Below, piece after piece: positions 25,727-34,504 of a DNA stretch of 53,040 nt. Position 1 is the stretch's first letter. Each line of letters starts with the position of its first letter. The translations under genes and the position numbers were made by a program. This DNA comes from RHKX01 sp963839535 (lineage in GTDB: Bacteria > Actinomycetota > Thermoleophilia > Solirubrobacterales > 70-9), in the NCBI GenBank assembly GCA_963839535.1, contig CAWIVF010000012.1, positions 1-53,040 of the forward strand, given 5' to 3'. The notes beneath the pieces were generated by a model, which saw nothing but the letters and a program-made list of their open reading frames with translations, made no database searches and was not told the DNA's origin.

Positions 25727-28720
25727 ATGTCGCTCGTCGGAAATCTGCTCACCGGACCAGCCGGAAGGCTCGGCGCCGCCGCGCAGAACGCGATCGAGGT
25801 CGCGCGCTTCGGCGGCCTCGAGACCGACGAGGCGCCGATGCCCTTCGACGTCGTCGTGACCCGCCCGACCTACCGGCTGCGCCGCTACTTCCCGCCCGGC
25901 TCGGAGAACGGCGCCGGCCCCAAGAAGAAGAAGACCGACCGCCCGGTCCTCGTGCTGATCCCGCCGCTGATGCTCGACGCCGACATCTACGACGTCGCGC
26001 CCTCCACGAGCGCCGTCGAGATCCTGCACCGCAACGGGGTCGATCCCTGGGTCGTCGACTTCGGCGCGCCCGAGCGGGAGGAGGGGGGACTCGAGCGCAC
26101 GCTCAACGACCACGTCCTCGCCGTCGACGAGGCGATCGATCAGGTCCGCGAGGAGACGGGCTTCGACCAGGTCCACATCGGCGGCTACTCCCAGGGCGGG
26201 ATGTTCTGTTACCAGGTGGCCGCCTACCGCCGGTCGAAGGGGATCGACTCGATCGTCGTCTTCGGCAGCCCCGTCGACACCCGCGGCACGCTCTCCTTCG
26301 GCCTGCCCGAGGAGACGGCGATCTCGATCGCGTCGTTCCTCGCCGACAACGTCTTCGCCACCCGCGGCGTCCCCGCCTGGATGAGCCGCACCGGCTTCCG
26401 GCTGATGGACCCGGCGAAGTCGCTGCAGCAGCGGCTCGCCTTCGTCCGCCAGCTCCACGACCGCGAGGCGCTGCTCCCGCGCGAGCGTCAGCGCCGCTTC
26501 CTCGAGGCCGAGGGCTGGGTCGCCTGGCCGGGTCCCGTCCTCGCCGACGTGATCCGCCAGTTCGGCGTCCACAACCGGCTCGTCTCCGGCGGCTTCGTGA
26601 TCGAGGACCGGCTCGTGACCCTCGCCGACATGACCTGCCCGATCCTCGCCTTCGTCGGCGAGAGCGACGAGATCGCGCCGGCACGCTCGGTCCGCGCCGC
26701 GCGCTGGGCCGCGCCTCGCTCGGAGGTCTACGAGGTCTCGCTCAAGGCCGGCCACTTCGGGCTCGTCGTCGGCTCGAACGCGGTCGAGAACACCTGGCCG
26801 AGGGTTGCCGCCTGGACCCACTGGCGCGCCGACGGCGGCGAGCTCCCGGAGGGCATCGCGCACATCACCGAGGACGTCGAGGAGCCGACCGAGGGACCGT
26901 CGACCCTCGACCGCCTCGGCACCGGCGCCCAGCTCGCCGTCGGCGCCGGGATCACCGCCGCGCAGACGTTCGCCGGCGCCGCCTTCGGCACCTCCCGGAC
27001 GGTCCGCGAGCTGATGGGCGGGACCGTCGGGGTCTTCAACCAGCTCAACCGGCTCGGCCGGGTCGGCGCGCGCACGCAGATCTCACTCGGGCTGCTGCTC
27101 GACGAGCAGGCCGAGCGCGCGCCGGAGGACGTGATCCTGCTCTTCGAGGACCGCGCCCACACCCAGGAGGCGGTGAAGGAGCGCGTCGACAACGTCGTCC
27201 GCGGGCTGATCGAGATCGGCGTCCGCCAGGGCGAGCACGTCGGCGTGATGATGCACACGCGCCCGAGCGCGCTGACCGTCGTCGCGGCGCTGAGCCGCCT
27301 CGGCGCGGTCGCGGTGCTGATGCGCCCCGACGGCGACCCCGGCCGCGAGGCCGACCTCGGCCGCGCGGCGCGGATCATCGCCGACCCCCAGAACGGCGAG
27401 CTCGCCCAGGAGGCAACCGGCCTGCAGGTCTACGTCCTCGGCGGCGGCGGCAAGGAGCGCAAGCTCGCTCGCGGGCTGATCGACATGGAGCGGATCGATC
27501 CCGACGCCGTCCAGATCCCCGCCTGGTACCGGCCGAACCCCGGGCTCGCCGGCGACCTCGCGTTCATCCTCTTCACCGGCAGCGGCGAGCGCACGCTGGC
27601 CAACCGGATCAGCAACCGGCGCTGGGCGCTCTCGGCGTTCGGCACCGCGTCCTCGGCCAACCTCACCTCGAGCGACACGATCTACAGCGCCTCGCCCGTC
27701 TACCACCCCTCGGCGCTGCTGATGAGCGTCGGCGGAGTCGTCGCCGGCGGCGCCCGGCTCGCGGTCGCCTCCGAGTACGACCCGCGGACGTTCTGGGAGG
27801 AGGTCCGCCGCTACGGCGCCACCGTCGTCTCCTACACCTGGGCGATGCTCGACGAGATCGCCGAGGCGCCGCCGAACCCGAACGAGAAGCACCACCCCGT
27901 GCGCCTGTTCATGGGCTCGGGGATGCCGACCGGCCTCTGGCGCCGCGTCCGCGAGCGCTTCGGCGCCGGGGTGCTCGAGTTCTACGCCTCGACCGAGGGG
28001 GACGCGGTGCTCGTCAACGTCTCCGGCGCCAAGCCCGGCTCGAAGGGCCAGCCGCTGCCCGGCAGCGCCGAGGTCCGGATCGCCGCCTACGACCCGATGG
28101 CGCGCCGCCTGATCGAGGGTCAGAACGGCTTCGTCGTCTCCTGCGCCAAGCACGAGACCGGCATGCTGCTCGCGCGGGTGCGTCCCGACGCGATCGCCAG
28201 CGCCGGGGGCGTCCTGCGCGGCGTGTTCGAGTCGGGCGACGCCTGGCTCGAGACCGGGGACCTCTTCCGCCGCGACGTCGACGGCGACTTCTGGCTCGTC
28301 GACCACGTCCCCTCGGTGATCCGCACCGGCAACCGCGCCGTCTTCGGCGGGCCGATCCAGGACGCGCTCGGCACCGTCGACTCGGTCGCCCTCGCCATCG
28401 CCTACGGGGTGCCGACGAAGGACGGCAGCGCGCAGATCCCCTGCGCCGCGGTGACGCTGCGCAAGGGCCGCGAGCTCGATCTGCACGAGGTCGAGCAGGC
28501 GCTCGAGCGACCTCGGCGACGCCGGGATCCCGCTCGTCATCCGCGTGGTCGACGAGATCCCGCTGACCACCTGGTTCCGGCCCCAGGCGGGCCGCTGCGC
28601 GCCGAGGGCCTGCCGGCACCGACCAAGCCCGCGACCTCCTGGTACTGGGACCCGCGCAAGGGCGGCTACCGGGCGATGAGCAAGGCGGCCGCCGAGCGGC
28701 TGCTCGCCGGCCGCGCCTGA
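25727..28720 (+). CDS. Alpha/beta hydrolase (PhaC-like) fused to AMP-binding domain
   Basis: About 997 residues. Residues 1-390 are an alpha/beta hydrolase of the PHA-synthase/esterase type: VLVLIPPLMLDADIYDV, VDPWVVDFGAPE, and the nucleophile elbow GGYSQGGMF (Ser, not the Cys of true PHA synthases), FVGESDEIAP and a late His in KAGHFGLVVG. Residues about 450-990 are an AMP-binding (acyl-CoA synthetase-like) domain with FILFTGSGERTL, FYASTEGDAVL and LETGDLFRRDVDGDFWLVDH. Such fusions are known in actinobacteria as putative long-chain acyl-CoA synthases. Two compensating indels near 28508 and 28598 scramble about 30 residues; the hidden frame reads DLGDAGIPLVIRVVDEIPL. Confidence 0.85.
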   Translation: MSLVGNLLTGPAGRLGAAAQNAIEVARFGGLETDEAPMPFDVVVTRPTYRLRRYFPPGSENGAGPKKKKTDRPVLVLIPPLMLDADIYDVAPSTSAVEILHRNGVDPWVVDFGAPEREEGGLERTLNDHVLAVDEAIDQVREETGFDQVHIGGYSQGGMFCYQVAAYRRSKGIDSIVVFGSPVDTRGTLSFGLPEETAISIASFLADNVFATRGVPAWMSRTGFRLMDPAKSLQQRLAFVRQLHDREALLPRERQRRFLEAEGWVAWPGPVLADVIRQFGVHNRLVSGGFVIEDRLVTLADMTCPILAFVGESDEIAPARSVRAARWAAPRSEVYEVSLKAGHFGLVVGSNAVENTWPRVAAWTHWRADGGELPEGIAHITEDVEEPTEGPSTLDRLGTGAQLAVGAGITAAQTFAGAAFGTSRTVRELMGGTVGVFNQLNRLGRVGARTQISLGLLLDEQAERAPEDVILLFEDRAHTQEAVKERVDNVVRGLIEIGVRQGEHVGVMMHTRPSALTVVAALSRLGAVAVLMRPDGDPGREADLGRAARIIADPQNGELAQEATGLQVYVLGGGGKERKLARGLIDMERIDPDAVQIPAWYRPNPGLAGDLAFILFTGSGERTLANRISNRRWALSAFGTASSANLTSSDTIYSASPVYHPSALLMSVGGVVAGGARLAVASEYDPRTFWEEVRRYGATVVSYTWAMLDEIAEAPPNPNEKHHPVRLFMGSGMPTGLWRRVRERFGAGVLEFYASTEGDAVLVNVSGAKPGSKGQPLPGSAEVRIAAYDPMARRLIEGQNGFVVSCAKHETGMLLARVRPDAIASAGGVLRGVFESGDAWLETGDLFRRDVDGDFWLVDHVPSVIRTGNRAVFGGPIQDALGTVDSVALAIAYGVPTKDGSAQIPCAAVTLRKGRELDLHEVEQALERPRRRRDPARHPRGRRDPADHLVPAPGGPLRAEGLPAPTKPATSWYWDPRKGGYRAMSKAAAERLLAGRA

Positions 28721-28758
28721 CCGGGCGACGATCGCGCCTGGATAGGCTCCGCCGCCGG

Positions 28759-29233
28759 ATGGCCGAGCTGACGATCACCCACCGCTTCGACGCCCCGCCC
28801 GAGGCGGTCTTCGACACGCTCACCGACGCGCGGGGCTACCCCGACTACACGCCGATCCGCCGGGTCGAGATGGAGCAGGAGGGCGAGGGGGATCCGAACG
28901 GCCCCGGGGCTGATCCGCGCGCTGCACCTGGTCGGCCCGCCGGTGCGCGAGCGGGTGATCGAGCACGAGCGGCCGTCGCGGTTCGTCTTCGAGGTGATCT
29001 CGGCGGCGCCGGTCCGCAGCTACGTGGGGACGCAGACCTTCGAGGACGACGGCAAGGGCGGCACCGTCGTGACCTACGCGATCGAGCTCGAGCCGCGGGT
29101 GCCGGGAACCGGGATCGCGGTGGCGGCCGGGGTGCGGGCGTCGGTGGCGCTGCTGATGCGGCTGGCCGGTCCCGAGGCGCGGGAGCGGGGAGCCGCCGCG
29201 GGTCGCGCGGCCGGCGCGGCGGCGCAGGCGTAG
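28759..29233 (+). CDS. SRPBCC family protein (one frameshift)
   Basis: About 157 residues. First frame: ELTITHRFDAPPEAVFDTL and YPDYTPIRRVEMEQEGEG; a break in the G/C run near 28907 leads to the second frame with LIRALHLVGPPVRERVIEHE, RFVFEVISAAPVRSYVGTQT and GGTVVTYAIELEPRVPGTG. This is the usual SRPBCC ('polyketide cyclase/dehydrase-like') order of strands with a C-terminal helix of Ala/Arg. Ligand unknown. It lies between the acyl-activating fusion and the phosphatase, all forward, with 11 bases to the latter. Confidence 0.8.
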
Positions 29234-29244
29234 GGAGCGCGGCG

Positions 29245-29727
29245 GTGCGGATCCTCTTCGTCTGCCTCGGCAACATCTGCCGCTCGCCCACGGCCGAGGG
29301 CGTGATGCGCCACAAGCTGCGCGAGGCCGGGCTCGCCGACGACGTCGACGTCGAGAGCGCCGGGACCGGCGGCTGGCACATCGGCCACCCGCCGGACGAG
29401 CGCGCGACGTCCGCCGCGAAGCTGCGCGGGATCGCGCTCGAGAGCAAGGCGCAGCGCTTCGAGGCCACCCACTTCGACGACTTCGACCTGATCCTGGCGA
29501 TGGACCGCCAGAACCTCGAGGACATGCGCTCGCTCGCCCCGCACGCGGACGCCGAGGGCCGGCTCGGGCTGCTGCGCGAGTACGACCCGGAGGCGGTCGA
29601 GGCGGGGACGCTCGAGGTGCCCGATCCCTACTACGGCGGCGAGCGGGGCTTCGAGGAGGTGCTCGACATGGTCGAGCGCGCCTGCGACGGGCTGATCGAG
29701 GAGATCCGCGAGCGCGTCGGCAAGTGA
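29245..29727 (+). CDS. Low-molecular-weight protein-tyrosine phosphatase
   Basis: 160 residues from a GTG. The P-loop FVCLGNICRSP (C-x5-R-S) sits at about residues 5-15 and the general-acid Asp in VPDPYYGG near 130. SAGTGGWHIGHPPDER and FDLILAMDRQNLEDM complete the family profile. Catalyses phosphotyrosine dephosphorylation through a cysteinyl-phosphate; a related branch are arsenate reductases, but the DPYYGG ending favours the phosphatase. The stop overlaps the GTG of the next gene (GTGA). Confidence 0.92.
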   Translation: MRILFVCLGNICRSPTAEGVMRHKLREAGLADDVDVESAGTGGWHIGHPPDERATSAAKLRGIALESKAQRFEATHFDDFDLILAMDRQNLEDMRSLAPHADAEGRLGLLREYDPEAVEAGTLEVPDPYYGGERGFEEVLDMVERACDGLIEEIRERVGK

Positions 29728-30615
29728 GCGGCGAGGCGGTCGTCGAGGCGGCGGCGCGGGCGCTCGGCGCCGGGGTCGCCGAGTCGCGGCGGGTCGGCGG
29801 CGGCGACATCAACGACGCCTGGGCGCTCGAGCTCGACGACGGGACGCGCGCGTTCCTGAAGAGCCGCGACGACGCGCCGGACGACGAGTACGAGGCGGAG
29901 GCCGCCGGGCTGCGCTGGCTCGGCGAGGCGGGCGGGCTGCCGGTGCCCGGAGGTCCTGGCGGTGCTGGACGAGCCGGGCGCCCGCGGGCTCGTGCTGAGC
30001 TGGGTCGAGCCGGGCCGGCTGAGCGGGGACGGGGAGGAGGAGCTCGGCCGCGGGCTGGCGATCACCCACGGCGCGGGGGCGGAGCGCTTCGACGCGCTGC
30101 CGCCGGGATCGCCGCGCCGGTCGCTGCGCTTCGGCGGGGTGGAGCTGCCGATCGGGTCGGTCCCCGAGGGCTCGCCCTGGTCGGCCCACTACGCCGCACG
30201 GCTGGAGCTGCTCAGCGGGGTGGCGCTCGACCGGGGCCGGATCAGCGGCGGCTGCGCCGAGGCGGTCGGGCGCGTGGTGGAGCGGATCGAGGAGCTGGCC
30301 GGCCCGGAGGAGAGGCCGGCGCGGGTGCACGGCGACCTCTGGAGCGGCAACGTCCTCGCCGCGGCCGACGGCCGCCCGTGGCTGATCGACCCCGCCGCCC
30401 ACGGCGGCCATCGCGAGCTCGACCTGGCGATGCTGGACCTGTTCGGCACGGTCACGCCGCGGACCCTGGCCGCCTACGAGGAGGTCGAGCCGCTGGCGGA
30501 GGGCCACCCCGAGCGGGTCGGCCTCTGGCAGCTGCAGCCGCTGCTCGTCCACGCGATCCTCTTCGGCGGCTCCTACGGCGCGGCGGTCGAGCGGACCGCG
30601 GCGCGCTACGTCTGA
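29724..30615 (+). CDS. Fructosamine kinase family protein (one frameshift)
   Basis: About 297 residues. GTG start overlapping the phosphatase stop. N terminus: RVGGGDINDAWALELDDG, with TRAFLKS carrying the ATP-binding Lys, and EYEAEAAGLRWLGEAG. A break near 29950 links to ARGLVLSWVEPG. The catalytic loop is RVHGDLWSGNVLA with the conserved His and Asp, then PWLIDPAAHGGHRELDLAM, the DxD-like metal site. Family enzymes phosphorylate ketosamines on glycated amino groups, leading to deglycation. The adjoining phosphatase may be part of the same repair module (inference). Confidence 0.85.
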
Positions 30616-30698
30616 CGCCTCCTGGCCATCGGTCCAGCCCTCGTTTCGCCGTCCAGCCGCGGGGCAGCCGACCTCCGCAACCGAACCAGGGAGAAATC

Positions 30699-31114
30699 AT
30701 GGAATACGGGACAACCCCTCCGCGCCCGACGGGCAGTCGCCCGGTCGGGGTCCGGCCCCACCGGGAGACGGAGACCAAGCAGGCGTTCAAGACGACCGAG
30801 TTCTGGATCTACGTGGTGATCGTGCTCTGCCTGCTGATCGCCGGCCTCGTCGCCGACGCGGGCGACGATGAGGTCGACGGCTTCGGCGCCGAGCGCGTCT
30901 GGCTGTACATCGTGATCCTCAGCGGCGCGTACATGGTCAGCCGCGGGCTGGCGAAGTCCGGCAGCCGCGACCCCTACGTCGACTCACCCGACTCCGGCAG
31001 CGGCGACTCGTTTGCCGACCGGGCGAAGCAGGCGGCGCAGGTGCTGAAGGGCGACTCCGAGGCCGGCACAGCCACCACGAGGCCCCCACCGAGCAGCAGA
31101 ACCCCCGCTACTAG
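30699..31114 (+). CDS. Small membrane protein of unknown function (frameshift near the end)
   Basis: About 138 residues. The N terminus is Pro/Arg-rich (TTPPRPTGSRPVGVRPHRET), followed by two transmembrane helices: FWIYVVIVLCLLIAGLVADA and ERVWLYIVILSGAYMVSRGL. A Ser/Asp-rich linker and a short helix (ADRAKQAAQVLKGDSEAG) follow. An indel near 31078 hides the natural end TTEAPTEQQNPRY. A GTTTC/GGGGCA pair at 30644-30667 weakly resembles a stress-sigma promoter. Not recognised as a named family, though the double-helix 'RVWLYIVIL' region recurs in small actinobacterial membrane proteins. Confidence 0.65.
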
Positions 31115-31182
31115 AGCGGCGGAGGGCCGGGCGGGATGGTCCCGCCCGGCCCGCTGCTTCGGCGCGCTGCCACACTCCCGGT

Positions 31183-32172
31183 GTGGATCTGAAGCGCCTC
31201 GACACCCTGCTCGCCGAGCGCGGCGAGCCCGCCTTCCGGGCCGGTCAGGTCTGGGAGTGGGCCGCGCGCGGCGCCCGCTCCTACGAGGAGATGACGAACC
31301 TGCCGGTCGCCCTGCGCGAGACGCTCGAGGCCGAGCTGCCGCTCTCGACGCTCACGCTCGAGCACGAGGCGCGCTCCCAGGACGGCACCCGCAAGGCCCT
31401 CTTCAACACCGCCGACGGCCGGCCGCTGGAGACGGTGCTGATGCAGTACCGCGACGGGCGCCGCTCGCTCTGCCTGTCGAGCCAGTCCGGCTGCCCGCTG
31501 ACCTGCAACTTCTGCGCGACCGGGCGGATGGCGTTCGGGCGCAACCTGACCGCTTCGGAGATCGTCGACCAGGCGCTGCACTTCCGCCGCCTCACCTCGG
31601 TCGACCACGCCGTCTTCATGGGGATGGGCGAGCCGCTGATGAACCTCGACAACGTGATCGCCGCCTGCGAGCGGCTGCCGGAGGTCGGGATCTCCACCGC
31701 CCACACGACGATCTCCACCGTCGGCTGGGTCCCGGGGATCGAGCGCCTCGCCACCGAGGGCCCGCGGGTCCGGCTGGCGCTCTCCCTCCACGCCGCCGAG
31801 GGCGACGTGCGGAGCGCGCTGATGCCGGTCAACGACCGCTACCCGCTCGCCGAGGTGATCGAGGCCTGCCTGCGCTGGCGCGCCGCCCGCGGGCGCAAGG
31901 TCTACATCGAGTACCTGATGCTCGCCGGGGTCAACGACGACCCCGAGCAGGCGCTCGTCCTCACCGAGGTGCTGAAGCCGCGGGAGGCGTTCAAGGTCAA
32001 CCTCATCCCCTTCAACCCGACCCCGGGCGAGTTCACCGGCAGCTCCCGCGAGGCGATCGACGCCTTCAGCGAGGTCCTCCGCCGCAACGGCATCCCGACG
32101 ACGGTCCGGCTGACCCGCGGCCGCGACATCGACGCGGCCTGCGGGCAGCTCGCCGTGTCGGCGGCCGCCTAG
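31183..32172 (+). CDS. rlmN: 23S rRNA (adenine2503-C2)-methyltransferase RlmN
   Basis: 329 residues, slightly short for the family (about 340-380) because the N-terminal domain is compact. The radical-SAM cluster motif CPLTCNFC (C-x3-C-x2-C) lies near residue 105, preceded by SLCLSSQSGC. FMGMGEPLMNLDNV, HTTISTVGWVPGI, LSLHAAEGDVRSALMPVN and VNLIPFNPTPG are family-specific. The end has TTVRLTRGRDIDAACGQL with the conserved catalytic Cys. It methylates A2503 of 23S rRNA and A37 of some tRNAs. GTG start. The stop shares CTAG with the convergent cyclophilin gene. Confidence 0.93.
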   Translation: MDLKRLDTLLAERGEPAFRAGQVWEWAARGARSYEEMTNLPVALRETLEAELPLSTLTLEHEARSQDGTRKALFNTADGRPLETVLMQYRDGRRSLCLSSQSGCPLTCNFCATGRMAFGRNLTASEIVDQALHFRRLTSVDHAVFMGMGEPLMNLDNVIAACERLPEVGISTAHTTISTVGWVPGIERLATEGPRVRLALSLHAAEGDVRSALMPVNDRYPLAEVIEACLRWRAARGRKVYIEYLMLAGVNDDPEQALVLTEVLKPREAFKVNLIPFNPTPGEFTGSSREAIDAFSEVLRRNGIPTTVRLTRGRDIDAACGQLAVSAAA

Positions 32173-32628
32173 TCCTTCAGCTCGACCCGCTCGATGACCT
32201 GCGGCGTCGTCGGGCGGTCGCCCGGCGCCGGTCTCGGTCCCCTCGATCGCGTCGACCGCGTCCATCCCGCTCGTCACCCGGCCGAAGACCGTGTGCTTGC
32301 CGTCCAGCCAGGGCGCGGCCTCGGTCGTGACGATGAAGAACTGCGAGCCGTTCGTGTTGGGGCCGGCGTTGGCCATCGCGAGGGCGCCGCGCTCGATCTT
32401 GTGCTGGTTGAACTCGTCCTCGAACTTGTAGCCCGGGCCGCCGGTTCCGGTGCCCTCGGGGCAACCGCCCTGGATCATGAAATCGGGGATCACCCGGTGG
32501 AAGATCAGTCCGTCGTAGAAGCCCTCGCCCGCGAGCTTCTTGAAGTTCTCGACGGTCTTCGGCGCGTCTGCATCGTGCAGCTCGACCTCGATCGCCCCGG
32601 CATTGGTGTGAAGTGTGGCTTGCGACAT
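32169..32628 (-). CDS. Peptidyl-prolyl cis-trans isomerase, cyclophilin type (frameshift near the end)
   Basis: About 152 residues. Starts MSQATLHTNAGAIEVELHDA and contains the cyclophilin active-site blocks FYDGLIFHRVIPDFMIQGG, EFNQHKIERGALAMAN, and NGSQFFIVTTEAAPWLDGKH, which include Arg, Phe, Gln and His of the catalytic pocket. One base is lost near 32223 so that the true end DRPTTPQVIERVELKD is out of frame. No signal peptide, so cytosolic. Catalyses proline isomerisation during folding. Confidence 0.9.
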
Positions 32629-32716
32629 GGGCGGGGAGACTAGCCAACCGTCCACCGGGTAATGGGAGCCGACATGAGCGCCCTCTAACATTGCTTCCTC
32701 GCTCGGGGGCATCCGC

Positions 32717-34355
32717 ATGGCGCCGCTTCCGGCGCCGACAGCCCGCGACTTCCTCGCCTCCCGGCTGTTGCAGACGAACAGAGTGACTTCCGCATTCCAA
32801 GCCAACACACGCACGCGGCGCCTCGCGCTGGCGTTCACGCTGCTCGCGGCCCTCGTCGCGGCCATCCTGATCGCCGGGGGGACGGACGCCGACGCCCGCG
32901 GCAAGCAATCCAAGGCTCCGAAGAAGCTCGAGCGGCCCAACATCGTGCTGATCCAGACCGACGACCAGTCCCTGGCGACGCTGGTCCCGGAGGCGATGCC
33001 GAACCTCTTCGGCACGCTGATCCCGCGCTCGACCTCCTTCAGCGACTACATCGTCACCACGCCGCTCTGCTGCCCCTCCCGGGCCGCCCTGATGACCGGC
33101 CAGTACGGCCACAACAACGGCGTCCTGCGCAACTTCTACCCCGACCTGAAGCAGAAGCAGAACGTGCTCCCGGCCTGGCTCCAGCGCGCCGGCTACAACA
33201 CCGCGCACGTCGGCAAGTTCCTCAACTCCTACGAGCAGGGCGAGCTCGGCCCCGCCGCCGTCGCCCCGGGCTGGGACCTCTGGTTCACGGAGCTCGAGAA
33301 GCGCCGCTATTACAACTGGAAGGCGTCGAAGAACGGCCAGGTGCGCCATTACGGCTACGAGGACGACGATCACGTCACGAGGGTGACCAGCGACTTCGCG
33401 ACGCGCTGGACCAAGCGCCTCGTGAAGAAGAAGGACCCGTTCTTCATGCAGGTCGACTTCTACGCGCCGCACGCGTCCAACGGGCCGCGACACCCGCTGC
33501 GCCTCGGGGCCGGTGCCGGAGCCGAGTCGACGAGCACCGCTTCGACACCTATCCGCTCCCGCGGCCCGAGAACTTCAACGAGGAGGACGTCTCCGACAAG
33601 CCGGAGAGGGTGCAGAGGCGCCCGCTGCTCGACGAGGACACGATCGCCGCGATCGAGCGGCGCTACCGCTGCACCCTGGAGGCGCTCTACGGCGTCGACC
33701 GCGGGATCGGCCGGATCATCAAGGAGGTCGATCGCAAGGGCGAGCTCAACCAGACCGTCTTCGTCTTCACCTCCGACAACGGGTTCTTCTACGGCGAGCA
33801 CCGCATCGACAAGGGCAAGCCGGATCCCTACGAGGAGAACATCCACCAGCCGCTGTTCATCTCGGTGCCCGTGCACTACCGCGACCGCGCCGAGCTGGTC
33901 CCGACGAGCGACGCGCCGGTCGCCAACATCGACCTGGCGCCGACGCTGCTCGATCTCGCGAAGACGTCCCCCTGCCGGTCCAAGCGGATCTGCCGGACCA
34001 TGGACGGGCGCTCGCTGATGCCGCTGATCGAGGGGAACGGCGCCGAGTTCCCCGATCCACGGGGCATCGCGCTCGAGATCAACGACTGCGACTACCGCGG
34101 GGTTCGCTTCGACCGGCAGGTCTACCTCGAGTACGGCGTCGCGGACGGCGCCGGCGGCTGCACGAAGACCGACACCGAGTACTACGACCTGCTCGAGGAT
34201 CCAGGGCAGACTGGAGAACGGCTTTCCCGCGCCCGATGGCAGCGCCGACGCGCGAGGCCATCGAGCGCCTGCGCGGGATGACCGTCGACCTCAGCGACTG
34301 CGCCGGCATCCCGGAGCGCGATCCCGCGCCCAAATCCGGCCACTACTGCCAATAG
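32717..34355 (+). CDS. Secreted sulfatase (two frameshifts)
   Basis: About 545 residues. N-terminal hydrophobic signal anchor (LALAFTLLAALVAAILIAGG). The sulfatase domain begins RPNIVLIQTDDQ (metal-binding DD), then the formylglycine motif CCPSRAALMTGQ near residue 118 with Cys as the residue to be converted. After a break near 33510 come FVFTSDNGFFYGEHRIDKGK and LAPTLLDLA. A second break near 34203 leads to the end AIERLRGMTVDLSDCAG and SGHYCQ. The pattern fits N-acetylglucosamine-6-sulfatase-like arylsulfatases acting on sulfated glycans. A GTG start at 32783 is an alternative. No formylglycine-generating enzyme gene is in the window. Confidence 0.87.
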
Positions 34356-34504
34356 ACGGCGGACGGAGAGACGCCATCTCGGCGTCCTCGTCGGCTCACG
34401 GCCTGGTGGCCGCATCGCCTCCTGCGTCCTTGATCTGGCGCCTCTCCGCCTCGCCGTTCGTCAATTAGCGCGCCCTGTGCGCATCGGCACTAGAGTCCCC
34501 GGCC

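Noticed and set aside
24739..28566. 1275-codon forward frame over alkB and the fusion gene
   Set aside because: Antisense to alkB/TVP38 in its first part and out of frame with the fusion gene afterwards; Arg-rich, no domains.
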